Under the pieces are notes generated by a model. It saw only the letters and a list, made by a program, of their open reading frames with translations. It made no database searches and was not told the DNA's origin. From positions 1-9,562 of the forward strand of contig JAIRLL010000130.1 in assembly GCA_031259505.1 (NCBI GenBank): a stretch of DNA of 9,562 nt, read 5' to 3'. Made by a program: the position numbers and the translations under genes. This stretch comes from Tannerella sp. (GTDB taxonomy: Bacteria; Bacteroidota; Bacteroidia; Bacteroidales; Tannerellaceae). Shown here piece after piece: positions 1 through 8,687 of this stretch (positions are counted from its first letter, which is position 1; every line of letters starts with the position of its first letter).

Positions 1-1
1 C

Positions 2-919
2 ACCAACCTGCAGGGCAAAGAGACGGCCATCTTCTTCGGCCTGTCCGGCACGGGAAAAACGACACTGTCTACCGACCCGAAACGCCTCCTCATCGGCGAC
101 GACGAACACGGATGGGACGACGACGGCGTATTCAACTTTGAAGGCGGCTGCTATGCCAAGGTGATCAACCTGAGCGCCGAAGCCGAACCGGATATTTACG
201 AAGCCATCAGGCGCGACGCGCTGCTCGAAAACGTAACTGTCGATGCAAACGGCAAGATTGATTTCGCCGATAAAAGCGTGACGGAAAATACGCGCGTATC
301 GTATCCGATCAATCATATCAAGAACATCGTCAAGCCGATATCGAAGGGCGACCACGCGAAGAAAGTGATCTTCCTGTCGGCCGACGCTTTCGGCGTGTTG
401 CCTCCCGTATCCATCCTGACGCCCGAACAGACGCAGTATTATTTCCTGTCCGGATTTACGGCGAAACTGGCCGGAACAGAACGCGGCATCACAGAACCGA
501 CACCCACTTTCTCGGCATGTTTCGGCGCCGCGTTCCTCTCGTTGCACCCGACGAAATACGGCGAAGAACTGGTGAAAAAGATGAAAGTGTCCGGCGCAAC
601 CGCCTATCTGGTGAACACCGGCTGGAACGGTTCGGGCAAACGCATATCCATCAAGGATACGCGCGGAATCATCGACGCCATCCTCGATGGCTCGATCGAC
701 CATGCGCCGACGACAGACATTCCCTATTTTGATTTCATCGTGCCGACCGCATTGCCGGGCGTAGATCCCAAAATCCTCGACCCGCGCGATACGTATGCCG
801 ACGCTTCCCAGTGGGAAGAAAAGGCAAATGATCTTGCCGGACGGTTCATCAAGAATTTCACAAAATTCACCGGAAACGATCTCGGGAAATCTTTAATTGC
901 AGCCGGGCCGAAACTGTAA
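2..919 (+). CDS. pckA: Phosphoenolpyruvate carboxykinase (ATP), C-terminal 305 residues, 5' end outside window
   Basis: Interconverts oxaloacetate + ATP and phosphoenolpyruvate + ADP + CO2 in the cytoplasm. In anaerobic Bacteroidota it often runs in the CO2-fixing direction toward succinate (family knowledge, not visible here). The frame is open from base 2, so the gene enters from the left. Visible in order (residues counted from base 2): the phosphate-binding kinase-1a loop GLSGTGKT at 13-20, the kinase-2 motif LIGDDEHGW at 30-38 with the metal-binding Asp pair at 33-34, the ENTRVSYPI segment (Arg 98, matching the active-site Arg of the family), the [17 protein letters not shown] block at 205-221, and the usual C-terminus ending AAGPKL. 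ATP-type enzymes are about 530-540 residues, so roughly 230 N-terminal residues lie outside. An in-frame GTG at 161 is an internal codon, not a start. Identification is near certain; no odd residues seen. Confidence 0.97.
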   Translation, partial: TNLQGKETAIFFGLSGTGKTTLSTDPKRLLIGDDEHGWDDDGVFNFEGGCYAKVINLSAEAEPDIYEAIRRDALLENVTVDANGKIDFADKSVTENTRVSYPINHIKNIVKPISKGDHAKKVIFLSADAFGVLPPVSILTPEQTQYYFLSGFTAKLAGTERGITEPTPTFSACFGAAFLSLHPTKYGEELVKKMKVSGATAYLVNTGWNGSGKRISIKDTRGIIDAILDGSIDHAPTTDIPYFDFIVPTALPGVDPKILDPRDTYADASQWEEKANDLAGRFIKNFTKFTGNDLGKSLIAAGPKL

Positions 920-941
920 GAGTATGAAGCCGATAAAAAGA

Positions 942-972
942 ACGTAGAGCCGTTGTGGCTCTGCGTTTTTTT
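942..972 (+). terminator. Intrinsic terminator of pckA
   Basis: A 10-bp stem, ACGTAGAGCC (942-951) with GGCTCTGCGT (957-966), has a 5-base loop GTTGT and one T/G wobble pair. It is followed directly by seven T (966-972). It lies 22 bases after the pckA stop, the expected place for Rho-independent termination, and separates pckA from the next unit. Confidence 0.9.
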
Positions 973-1037
973 GCGGAATAATCATGGTTAAGTAAATTTT
1001 ATTACCAAAAACAAAGAGGTATTAAACTTTTATTCAT

Positions 1038-1045
1038 TATCTTTA
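1038..1045 (+). promoter_or_regulatory. Possible Bacteroidota -7 promoter box for the lipoprotein-comM unit
   Basis: TATCTTTA resembles the Bacteroidota sigma-A -7 consensus TAnnTTTG in all but the last base, and is followed by CCGC. It sits in AT-rich DNA between the pckA terminator and the start at 1077. No clear TTTG (-33) box is present at the usual distance, so the call rests on one motif and position. The similar string TACCTTTGTCGC precedes ruvB. Confidence 0.4.
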
Positions 1046-1076
1046 CCGCGAATTTTATCTATTAGTGGAATCTCAG

Positions 1077-2168
1077 ATGTGGAAAAAGTACATATACGGA
1101 TTAACGGCCGTAATTTTGCTTGCCGCGTGCAAGGAGAAAATGGCGTACAGGGTGAAAGTCGACCTCGACAATTTGCCTGAACAGACGCTTTATGTCGTAT
1201 TCGAATCTGCCGACCTGAAGATAGTAGATACGCTTGCGTATGACGGCAGGAGCGCATGCGTTATCAATCAGGCGGTGGAAGGCTTTCGTACCCTTACACT
1301 ATATTACAACAATCAGACGCAGTGGATTACGGTCTATCTTGAACCGTATGTGAAAATGACCGTTACGGGAGATGCCCGCTATCCACAACTGGCTGAAATC
1401 AAGGGAGGAGAAATTAACGAGATGCTATCGCTTTTCAGAAAAGGAGTCGCCCCGCTGCTGAAAGAACAGGCCGACCTTATGCGCAACAACTTCGGAAAGG
1501 AGCAAATGGCAGACAACAGCACATCCCGCCTTGCCAATATCAGCCATGAACTTCATATTCAGGCCGAAGCGTTTATCCGAAAATATCCCGACAGGAAAGT
1601 TTCCGCCATCCTTATCGGAGAATATTTTTCCGACCCTGAAAATCCGCTGTTTACCGACGAACTTCTGGCCGTATTGGACGAACAGTTGGACGATTTTTAT
1701 GTCGTGAAAGAGATAAAGACATTCAGCCGGAAAGCAAAAAGAACCATCGTCGGAGCGCAGGCGCCCGATTTCAGCGTGCGGGATATTTATGGAAAAACAT
1801 ATGATGCGACCTCGTTCAACAACAGCTATTGCATACTGGCTTTTGTCTCCATGTGGGAAGACATGTGTCACACGAAAGATCTGTTTCTGGACGAACTGAT
1901 TGAAGTGTTCTCCGAAAATTCGGTAAACGTTGTGCTGATATGCCTCGACGAGAATCCGGAAGCAATCCGCAAGGCAATGGCGAAGGATACGGTGCACTGG
2001 AACGTGGTGACGGATTCGGCCGGACAGGCCATCGAGATGATTGATACGTATAATGTATCGTCTATTCCCATGTGCTATCTGATAGGCCGGACGGGAAACA
2101 TTGTGTTGAAAACGGACAACGGAATCGAACTGAAGCAAAAATTGGACGAGTTGATTCCGGTAAAATGA
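1077..2168 (+). CDS. TlpA/AhpC-like thioredoxin-fold lipoprotein with DUF4369-like N-terminus, resolving cysteine missing
   Basis: Probably an envelope lipoprotein of 363 residues. The start ATG at 1077 gives a clean lipoprotein signal (charged MWKKY, hydrophobic run, lipobox LLAAC with the lipidated Cys at 18). A GTG at 1065 would only add four residues. Residues about 24-120 are beta-rich and resemble DUF4369, the domain that precedes thioredoxin folds in many Bacteroidota lipoproteins; a mainly helical linker (about 125-225) follows. From about 226 the thioredoxin-like domain begins (GAQAPDFSVRDIYGK). The active-site position reads WEDMCHTK where TlpA/ResA proteins have W-x-x-x-C-x-x-C: Cys264 is present, but the second cysteine is Lys267. 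The cis-Pro loop SIPMC is kept (Pro331), with an extra Cys at 333. Classic disulfide exchange by a CxxC pair is therefore unlikely; a monothiol, peroxidatic or non-redox role is possible. Only 9 bases separate it from comM, suggesting co-transcription. The substrate is unknown. Confidence 0.85.
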   Translation: MWKKYIYGLTAVILLAACKEKMAYRVKVDLDNLPEQTLYVVFESADLKIVDTLAYDGRSACVINQAVEGFRTLTLYYNNQTQWITVYLEPYVKMTVTGDARYPQLAEIKGGEINEMLSLFRKGVAPLLKEQADLMRNNFGKEQMADNSTSRLANISHELHIQAEAFIRKYPDRKVSAILIGEYFSDPENPLFTDELLAVLDEQLDDFYVVKEIKTFSRKAKRTIVGAQAPDFSVRDIYGKTYDATSFNNSYCILAFVSMWEDMCHTKDLFLDELIEVFSENSVNVVLICLDENPEAIRKAMAKDTVHWNVVTDSAGQAIEMIDTYNVSSIPMCYLIGRTGNIVLKTDNGIELKQKLDELIPVK

Positions 2169-2177
2169 AGAAGTCTT

Positions 2178-3722
2178 ATGCTGGTTAAAACTTATGCCGC
2201 CGCCGTACAGGGCATCTCAGCCACACTGATAAAGATTGAAGTGAATTGCACGAAAGGCATCCAGTTTTTCCTTGTAGGGCTGCCGGATGTGGCGGTGCGC
2301 GAAAGCCACGAACGGATTATTTCAGCGTTGCAGGTCAGCGACCTGAAATTTCCCCGCTGCCGGATTGTAGTGAACATGGCGCCGGCCGACATTCGCAAGG
2401 AAGGCGCGGCATACGACCTGCCGCTGGCAATCGGTATCCTGGCTGCGGCCAATGAAATCGATTTCGACGTGGAGAAACTGGAGAAATACATGCTGATGGG
2501 CGAACTGTCGCTGGACGGCAGCCTGCAATCTGTCAAGGGCGCACTGCCCATCGCCATCAAGGCGCGCGAAGACGGTTTTGAAGGACTGATCGTGCCCAAA
2601 CAAAATGCACGTGAAGCGGCGGTAGTCAATAATCTGAAAGTCTGTGGAGCCGAAAATATCAGGGAAGTGGTAGATTTTTTCTGCGGAAAAGGCGAACTGG
2701 AACCAACCGTCGTCAATACGCGCGAAGAATTTTATGCCCGCCAGCAACAGTTCGATTGCGACTTTTCGGAAGTACGCGGACAGGAAAGTGTCAAACGGGC
2801 GCTTGAAGTAGCGGCTGCGGGAGGGCACAACATCATTATGATAGGCCCGCCGGGAAGCGGAAAGTCGATGATGGCCAGACGGCTTCCGTCCATCCTTCCG
2901 CCGTTTACCCTGCAGGAAGCGCTCGAGACGACCAAAATCCATTCCGTCGCCGGAAAAGTGGAAAAAAACATGTCGCTGCTGGCTCAGCGGCCTTTTCGCT
3001 CACCGCATCATACGATTTCGGACGTTGCAATGGTTGGAGGTGGCACATTTCCCCAGCCGGGCGAAATTAGCCTGGCACACAACGGCGTGCTTTTTCTGGA
3101 TGAACTCCCCGAATTTAACCGGAGTGTGCTGGAAGTGCTGCGTCAGCCGCTCGAAGACCGGCGTATCGGCATCTCGCGCGCACGGTTTGCGGTAGATTAC
3201 CCCGCCAGTTTTATGCTGGTTGCCTCCATGAATCCCTGCCCGTGCGGATATTACAATCATCCCGAACGGCAGTGTCTGTGTGCGCACGGCGTCGTGCAGA
3301 AATACATGAACCGCATTTCAGGCCCGTTGCTGGACCGCATCGACATACAGATTGAGATCGTGCCCGTCCCCTTCGAAAAAATATCCGAACAGAAACCGGC
3401 AGAGCCGAGCGCAAACATTCGCGAACGTGTCATCCGCGCACGCGAGATACAGGGAAAACGATTCGTTTCGTATCCGCACACATACTGCAATGCACAGATG
3501 AATTCGAAACTGCTTCATAAATATGCCGTTCCCGACAATGCCGGACTGGAGTTGCTGAAAAATGCCATGCAGAAATTCAATCTTTCCGCACGCGCATACG
3601 ACAGGATATTGAAAGTGTCGCGTACGATAGCCGATTTGGAAGACGCACCCGGCATCATGCCGCACCATCTGGCGGAAGCCATCAATTATCGCAACCTCGA
3701 CCGCGAAACGTGGGGCACATAA
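2178..3722 (+). CDS. comM: ComM/YifB family Mg-chelatase-like AAA+ ATPase
   Basis: A 514-residue protein matching the usual length of the family. In Vibrio and Haemophilus relatives ComM is a hexameric helicase that drives branch migration when incoming single strands are integrated during transformation; whether this host is transformable is not shown here. Domains in order: N-terminal ChlI-like (Lon-protease-fold) region at about 20-145, including NMAPADIRKEGAAYDLPLA; AAA+ core with Walker A GPPGSGKS at 223-230 and Walker B LFLDE at 305-309; the family's zinc-binding insert NPCPCGYYN...CLC with Cys354, 356, 366 and 368; SGPLLDRIDI at 381-390; and a C-terminal Mg-chelatase helical domain at about 410-510 (LSARAYDRILKVSRTIADL). 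All motifs needed for ATP hydrolysis are intact. The ATG at 2178 lies 9 bases after the lipoprotein stop, with no clear Shine-Dalgarno, as is common in Bacteroidota. It is separated from ruvB by 180 bases, so the two motors may be transcribed separately. Confidence 0.95.
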   Translation: MLVKTYAAAVQGISATLIKIEVNCTKGIQFFLVGLPDVAVRESHERIISALQVSDLKFPRCRIVVNMAPADIRKEGAAYDLPLAIGILAAANEIDFDVEKLEKYMLMGELSLDGSLQSVKGALPIAIKAREDGFEGLIVPKQNAREAAVVNNLKVCGAENIREVVDFFCGKGELEPTVVNTREEFYARQQQFDCDFSEVRGQESVKRALEVAAAGGHNIIMIGPPGSGKSMMARRLPSILPPFTLQEALETTKIHSVAGKVEKNMSLLAQRPFRSPHHTISDVAMVGGGTFPQPGEISLAHNGVLFLDELPEFNRSVLEVLRQPLEDRRIGISRARFAVDYPASFMLVASMNPCPCGYYNHPERQCLCAHGVVQKYMNRISGPLLDRIDIQIEIVPVPFEKISEQKPAEPSANIRERVIRAREIQGKRFVSYPHTYCNAQMNSKLLHKYAVPDNAGLELLKNAMQKFNLSARAYDRILKVSRTIADLEDAPGIMPHHLAEAINYRNLDRETWGT

Positions 3723-3871
3723 GCCGGAATCATGTTTGAACCGGACATGCAAACAGCCGTATATGCGACGCCAAATCGTTGTCCGAACCGGAAAATACAA
3801 ATATATGGCATTTATATTTAGCAGATTATAAACTTTAAACATAATACATCCGATTTTACGCCTCTTTTTAC

Positions 3872-3879
3872 TACCTTTG
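3872..3879 (+). promoter_or_regulatory. Probable -7 promoter box upstream of ruvB
   Basis: TACCTTTG is an exact match to the Bacteroidota -7 consensus TAnnTTTG and lies 23 bases before the ruvB ATG, implying a short leader. The upstream stretch (about 3795-3870) is AT-rich. No TTTG -33 element sits at the usual distance. A GGAG at 3889-3892, ten bases before the ATG, could act as a weak ribosome binding site. Confidence 0.5.
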
Positions 3880-3902
3880 TCGCTTGTTGGAGAAAATTCT
3901 GC

Positions 3903-4931
3903 ATGGATGAAAGTTTTGACATACGCGAAGTAAACCGGATACCGGAGTCTGAGCATGAGTACGAAAATGCGCTGCGGCCGCTTACGTTTCAGAGTTTCAG
4001 TGGCCAAACGGCTGTGGTTGAGAATCTGAAAGTCTTCGTAACGGCTGCGCGGATGCGAAGGGAAGCGCTTGACCACGTGTTGCTTCACGGCCCGCCCGGG
4101 TTGGGAAAGACTACGCTTTCGAATATCATATCGAACGAATTGGACGTCGGCTTCAAGGTGACGTCAGGTCCTGTGCTGGACAAGCCTGGCGACCTGGCCG
4201 GCTTGCTGACCTCGCTGGAGAAAAACGACGTTTTGTTTATTGACGAGATACATCGCCTCAGTCCGGTGGTGGAAGAATATCTTTATTCGGCGATGGAAGA
4301 TTTCCGCATCGACATCCTGATAGACAAGGGGCCGAGCGCCCGTTCCATCCAAATTGATCTGGCGCCGTTTACGCTGATAGGCGCGACGACCCGCAGCGGT
4401 TTGCTTACCAGCCCGCTACGCGCCCGCTTCGGCATCAATCTGCATCTGGAATACTATGATGCGCAGACGCTTGCAAAAATCGTCCTGCGGAGTGCGGACA
4501 TATTGAACATTGCCTGCGAAAAGGATGCGGCTAAAGAAATTGCCGGCCGCAGCCGCGGTACTCCGCGTATTGCCAACGCCCTGCTGCGACGCGTGCGCGA
4601 CTTTGCACAGGTGAAAGGAAACGGGCAAATCGACAAGGCAATATCCTGCTATGCGCTGGAAGCATTGCACATCGACCGTTACGGGTTGGACCAGATTGAC
4701 AATAAACTGCTGACGCTGATTATTGATAAATTTGGAGGAGGCCCGGTTGGCCTTTCGACTATCGCCACGGCGCTGGGAGAAGACCCGGGTACGCTGGAAG
4801 AAGTGTACGAACCTTTCCTTATACAGGAAGGCTTCATCAAACGTACGCCGCGCGGACGCGAAGTCACGACGCTGGCTTACAGTCATCTGGGCAAATCACG
4901 TCCGTTCGGACAGGGTTCATTGTTCGATTAA
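3903..4931 (+). CDS. ruvB: Holliday junction branch migration ATPase RuvB
   Basis: The motor of the RuvABC system: two hexameric rings pump DNA through a RuvA-bound Holliday junction during recombinational repair in the cytoplasm. The 342-residue length is typical. Visible in order: the N-terminal segment [12 protein letters not shown] (25-35), Walker A GPPGLGKT (63-70), [18 protein letters not shown] (88-105), Walker [10 protein letters not shown] (111-119), sensor-1 region IGATTRSG (159-166), the arginine-finger segment PLRARFG (171-177), sensor-2 region [17 protein letters not shown] (219-235), and the C-terminal winged-helix domain with [17 protein letters not shown] (278-294) and a basic tail RTPRGRE (314-320). 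No key residue is missing. ruvA and ruvC are not in the window; scattering of these genes is common in Bacteroidota. Only 11 bases separate it from the flippase gene, an arrangement I recall from other Bacteroidales, so the two are probably co-transcribed. Confidence 0.98.
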   Translation: MDESFDIREVNRIPESEHEYENALRPLTFQSFSGQTAVVENLKVFVTAARMRREALDHVLLHGPPGLGKTTLSNIISNELDVGFKVTSGPVLDKPGDLAGLLTSLEKNDVLFIDEIHRLSPVVEEYLYSAMEDFRIDILIDKGPSARSIQIDLAPFTLIGATTRSGLLTSPLRARFGINLHLEYYDAQTLAKIVLRSADILNIACEKDAAKEIAGRSRGTPRIANALLRRVRDFAQVKGNGQIDKAISCYALEALHIDRYGLDQIDNKLLTLIIDKFGGGPVGLSTIATALGEDPGTLEEVYEPFLIQEGFIKRTPRGREVTTLAYSHLGKSRPFGQGSLFD

Positions 4932-4942
4932 AAGACGACGAA

Positions 4943-6451
4943 ATGGCAGAAGGCATGAAACGATTGGCGAAAGATACCGCCATTTACGGGCTGAGCAGTA
5001 TCGTCGGTCGTTTCCTGAACTGGATGATGGTGCCGCTTTATACCCGCGTACTTGCCGGCGGAACGAGAGACTTCGGGACGGTCACCAATCTTTACGGATG
5101 GACGGCGTTGCTGCTCGTGGTGCTCTGTTACGGCATGGAAACGGGACTTTTCCGCTTCATCAACAAAAAGGAAGAACGCGAACCGATGCGCGTGTACGGG
5201 ACGACATTGTACAGCACAGGCTTTACATCGATACTGTTTCTGGCCTTATGTATGTGGTTGTTGCATCCTTTAAGCCTGTGGATGAACTACGCCGCTCATC
5301 CGGAGTATATCGGGATGCTGGCGGCAATCGTGGCAGTAGACGCTTTTTGCTGCATGCCGTTTGCTTACTTGAGATACAGGCGTAAAGCCGTTCGTTTTGC
5401 CACAATCAAACTGGCAAATATAGGACTGACTATTTTGCTGAACATTTTTTTTCTCGTCGTATGTCCGCTCGTCCATTCATCGCATCCCGGATGGATGGAA
5501 TGGTTTTACAAGGCGGATTACGGTGTGGGCTATATACTGGTATCCAATGTGATTGCATCTGTTTTTACGTTTCTCGCGCTATTGCCGGAGATACTTCCGG
5601 GCTTTCGCGCCGGGATGGATTTTCGCGTGCTGAAGCAGATGCTTGCCTATTCGTTTCCCATATTGATACTGGGAATTGCGGGCATACTGAATCAGACGGC
5701 AGACAAGATTCTTTTCCCGTTTCTGTTTGAAGACAAAGCGTTTGCTACGGCACAATTGGGTGTCTACGGCGCGTGCTTCAAGATTGCGGTCGTGATGGTC
5801 ATGTTTGTACAGGCGTTTCGTTATGCTTACGAACCGTTCATTTTTGCAAGAAACAGGGGAGGCGACGAGCGGAAAGCCTATGCCGGGGCGATGAAGTATT
5901 ATATCATTTTTGCATGGGTCATTTTTCTTGGCGTCGTGTTTTATCTCGACGATGCGCTTAAGTATTTTGTCGATGCGAAATTTTATCCGGGGCTGAAAGT
6001 GGTGCCGGTCGTGATGCTCGGCGAATTGTGTTTCGGGATATACTTCAATCTGTCGGTGTGGTATAAATTGACGGACAGAACCGTTTGGGGTGCATATTTT
6101 TCCATTGCCGGATGCCTTTCGACGATTGCGATTATTGTGCTTTTTGTGCCGCATTACGGTTATATGGCGTGCGCATGGGCTTCGTTCGCAAGCAATTTGC
6201 TGATGATGACGCTTTCGTATTTTGTCGGGCGGAAGAAGTATCCGGTGTCATACGATTTGCGTTCGGCGCTGCTGTATGGCTTGCTTGCGGCGGGACTGTG
6301 TGCGGCAGGCATGATTCCGCATATCGAACCGGCCGGTCTGCGGCTTTTGTATCGCACCGTTTTGTGGTTGCTGTTTGTCGGTTTCATAATCAGGCGCGAC
6401 CTTCCTCTGTCGGAAATTCCGTATATCGGGCAATATTTCAGAATGCATTAA
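4943..6451 (+). CDS. MOP-superfamily polysaccharide flippase (Wzx/PST-type)
   Basis: A 502-residue integral membrane protein of the polysaccharide transporter (oligosaccharide flippase) family, expected to move a lipid-linked saccharide across the cytoplasmic membrane. By eye there are about 14 hydrophobic segments, near residues 13-35, 50-68, 88-110, 122-142, 157-177, 195-215, 237-257, 275-297, 317-336, 350-371, 383-402, 407-427, 440-460 and 467-483, matching the 14-helix MOP pattern. The N-terminus KDTAIYGLSSIVGRFLNWMMVPLYTRVL is typical of Bacteroidales members found next to ruvB. No glycosyltransferases or other polysaccharide genes lie nearby, so it is not in a recognisable O-antigen or capsule cluster and the substrate cannot be told; a general envelope role is likelier than a strain-specific one. 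An alternative start is Met5 at 4955; the ATG at 4943 fits the short spacing after ruvB. Confidence 0.88.
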   Translation: MAEGMKRLAKDTAIYGLSSIVGRFLNWMMVPLYTRVLAGGTRDFGTVTNLYGWTALLLVVLCYGMETGLFRFINKKEEREPMRVYGTTLYSTGFTSILFLALCMWLLHPLSLWMNYAAHPEYIGMLAAIVAVDAFCCMPFAYLRYRRKAVRFATIKLANIGLTILLNIFFLVVCPLVHSSHPGWMEWFYKADYGVGYILVSNVIASVFTFLALLPEILPGFRAGMDFRVLKQMLAYSFPILILGIAGILNQTADKILFPFLFEDKAFATAQLGVYGACFKIAVVMVMFVQAFRYAYEPFIFARNRGGDERKAYAGAMKYYIIFAWVIFLGVVFYLDDALKYFVDAKFYPGLKVVPVVMLGELCFGIYFNLSVWYKLTDRTVWGAYFSIAGCLSTIAIIVLFVPHYGYMACAWASFASNLLMMTLSYFVGRKKYPVSYDLRSALLYGLLAAGLCAAGMIPHIEPAGLRLLYRTVLWLLFVGFIIRRDLPLSEIPYIGQYFRMH

Positions 6452-6478
6452 CAAATATATTAATTGAAAAATAAACAA

Positions 6479-8671
6479 ATGAATCAGGTAAAAAAAGTAT
6501 GTGCAGCATTGTTGCTGCTGGTGGGTATAAACCTTGCGTATGCCGACGAAGGCATGTGGGTAATGAAAGAGTTGAACGCGCGCAATCTGGCGCGGATGAG
6601 AGATTTGGGTTTTGAAGCGCCTTTTGAGCAGTTGTACAGCGATTCGACGCCGTGCATAGCGAATGCGGTGGTGATCTTCGGAGGTGGCTGTACGGGCATC
6701 ACGGTGTCCGACAAGGGATTGATTTTCACCAATCATCATTGCGGATACGGTTCGCTCCAGAAATTGAGCAGCGTGACGAACGATTATCTCAGGGATGGTT
6801 TTGTTTCGCAGTCTGTCGAAGACGAGATACCTGTACCCGGCTTGAACGTCTACTACTTGAAGGAAACGATGGACGTGAGCGACCGTATTCTGGCAGATGT
6901 AGCCGGGATAGAAGATGAATATGACCGGATTATCAAAGCCGATTCCATCGGCGAGGCGATATGCGATTCCATCGGACGCGACGAATTTTCGTCGGCAGAA
7001 GTCGTGCCGTTCTACAGTCAGAACAAATATTTTCTGGTGGTGTATGCCATTTATCGCGACGTGCGCCTTGTTTTCGCCCCTCCCAGCTCGGTCGGCAAGT
7101 TTGGCGGCGATACGGACAACTGGATGTGGCCCCGTCATACGGGCGACTTTTCCGTTTTCCGCGTGTATGCGGACGCCGAAAACCGCCCGGCGGAATATGC
7201 GGAAGGCAACCGTCCGTATAATCCCGAATATTTTGCGGAAGTATCGTTGCAGGGCTACAGAGAAAATGACTATGCAATGACGCTCGGTTTTCCGGGCAGC
7301 ACCTTCCGTTACCTTTGCTCGTGGGGCGTGAAGCAGCGTATTGAGGATAGCAACAAGCCGCGAATCGAAGTGCGCGGCATCAAACAGGATATATGGCGTG
7401 AAAGTATGTTAGCCAGCGATGCCGTGCGCATCAAGTATGCATCCAAGTATGCCGGAAGCGCCAATTACTGGAAGAACTCCATCGGGATGAACCGCGGACT
7501 GGAGAAACTGCACGTGATTGCACGCAAGAAAGCCGAAGAAGCCGCTTTTGCCGAATGGGTGAACGGCGCTCCGGAACGCAAGGCAAAGTACGGCGATGTA
7601 CTGGACTGGCTGGAAAAAGGATATACCGCATCGGCGGAATACCGCCGGCATGTCACCTATCTGGCCGAAGCCTTTGCCGGAGGAGCCGAAATAGTCCGCC
7701 TTGCACGCATGGTTCATGCCGTGGACATGAAAAACAGTACGCCCGAAGAAATCGATCTGATACTGGAAGAAGAATTCCGGCCGTTTTTCAAGGACTATGA
7801 ACGCGAACTCGACCGCAAGGTGCTGGCGTCTATGATGAAAATCGTAAAGGAGCGTGTTCCTGCCCGATACCTGCCCGATATTTACTCGAAAACGGACAGG
7901 AAATACAGGGGAGACTACGAAAAATATGCGAACGACGTGTTCCGGAAGACGTCGTTCGTGTCATACGAAAAGATAGCCGCATTGCTTCGCGACAGGGCGC
8001 AGTACGACAGGGCGATGAAGAAAGACCCTGCTGCAGAGTTGTCGACATCCGTCGTCTTTGCCATATTCGACCTGCAGCAGGAGATGATTGCGGCGAGCGC
8101 CGACGTCGAAAAGGCCGAGCGGCTCTACTTTGCCGGTTTGCAGGAAATGTATCCCGACAGGACGTTTTATTCGGACGCCAATTTCACGATGCGCCTGAGC
8201 TACGGCTCCATCAGCGGATACCGTCCGTCCGACGGCACGTGGTACGACTATTACACGACCGAAAGAGGCGTGCTGGAAAAGGAAGATGCGACCAGCGACG
8301 AGTTTTACGTGCAGCCGGAAATCATCGACCTGCTCAAGGCAAAAGACTTCTCCCCATACGCCAATACGAAAGGCGAACTGCCGCTTTGCTTCCTGACAAA
8401 CAACGACATCACGGGCGGCAACTCCGGCAGCCCGATTTTCGACAGACACAACCGCCTCATCGGACTTGCCTTCGACGGCAACTGGGAAGCCATGAGCGGC
8501 GATATCGCCTTCGAATCCGAACTGCAGCGCTGCATCGGCGTCGACATCCGCTATGTCCTTTATATGATAGACAAGTGGGGGCAGTGCCCGCGCCTGATCG
8601 ACGAACTGAAACTGGCGAAACAGGGAGAAATCCCCGTCATTTCCGCCCGTTCAGCCACGCGAAATAAATAA
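6479..8671 (+). CDS. S46 family dipeptidyl-peptidase, DPP7-type
   Basis: A secreted serine exopeptidase of clan PA that removes dipeptides from the N-terminus of peptides, acting in the periplasm or at the cell surface. From the ATG at 6479 the protein has 730 residues, the usual size; a TTG at 6464 would add five residues. Signal peptide: basic N-terminus, hydrophobic run at 7-19, cleavage after AYA (residue 22), leaving DEGMW, the usual mature start of S46 proteins. Catalytic triad by family pattern: His87 in TNHHCGYG, probably Asp223 in WPRHTGDF (chosen by spacing), and Ser649 in GGNSGSP. The residue 18 after the catalytic Ser is Gly667, in LAFDGNW; this site is Gly in DPP7 (hydrophobic P1) and Arg in DPP11 (Asp/Glu P1), so DPP7-like specificity is inferred. 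The region at about 320-570 is the helical insert of the family. It starts 27 bases after the flippase stop and may be co-transcribed, though its function is unrelated. No T9SS sorting domain is seen. Confidence 0.95.
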   Translation: MNQVKKVCAALLLLVGINLAYADEGMWVMKELNARNLARMRDLGFEAPFEQLYSDSTPCIANAVVIFGGGCTGITVSDKGLIFTNHHCGYGSLQKLSSVTNDYLRDGFVSQSVEDEIPVPGLNVYYLKETMDVSDRILADVAGIEDEYDRIIKADSIGEAICDSIGRDEFSSAEVVPFYSQNKYFLVVYAIYRDVRLVFAPPSSVGKFGGDTDNWMWPRHTGDFSVFRVYADAENRPAEYAEGNRPYNPEYFAEVSLQGYRENDYAMTLGFPGSTFRYLCSWGVKQRIEDSNKPRIEVRGIKQDIWRESMLASDAVRIKYASKYAGSANYWKNSIGMNRGLEKLHVIARKKAEEAAFAEWVNGAPERKAKYGDVLDWLEKGYTASAEYRRHVTYLAEAFAGGAEIVRLARMVHAVDMKNSTPEEIDLILEEEFRPFFKDYERELDRKVLASMMKIVKERVPARYLPDIYSKTDRKYRGDYEKYANDVFRKTSFVSYEKIAALLRDRAQYDRAMKKDPAAELSTSVVFAIFDLQQEMIAASADVEKAERLYFAGLQEMYPDRTFYSDANFTMRLSYGSISGYRPSDGTWYDYYTTERGVLEKEDATSDEFYVQPEIIDLLKAKDFSPYANTKGELPLCFLTNNDITGGNSGSPIFDRHNRLIGLAFDGNWEAMSGDIAFESELQRCIGVDIRYVLYMIDKWGQCPRLIDELKLAKQGEIPVISARSATRNK

Positions 8672-8687
8672 CATATAAACTGTTCAA

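Noticed and set aside
161..919. Complete gene starting at GTG 161
   Set aside because: The same frame is open to base 2 and encodes the PEP carboxykinase nucleotide-binding motifs upstream, so the GTG is an internal valine codon.
3723..3800. Terminator after comM
   Set aside because: Only weak inverted repeats are present (GTTTG...CAAAC, CATGT...ACATG), without a stable GC stem or T-run.
3318..4088. 256-residue minus-strand open frame across the comM-ruvB gap
   Set aside because: Mostly antisense to comM and ruvB coding sequence, low-complexity composition, no motif; it also spans the likely ruvB promoter.
6464..6478. TTG start for the S46 peptidase
   Set aside because: The ATG at 6479 gives a normal signal peptide directly; the five extra residues add nothing recognisable and TTG starts are rarer.
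6248..7138. 296-residue minus-strand open frame
   Set aside because: It lies antisense across the flippase and S46 genes, both of which have clear family motifs, and its own translation shows no recognisable domain.
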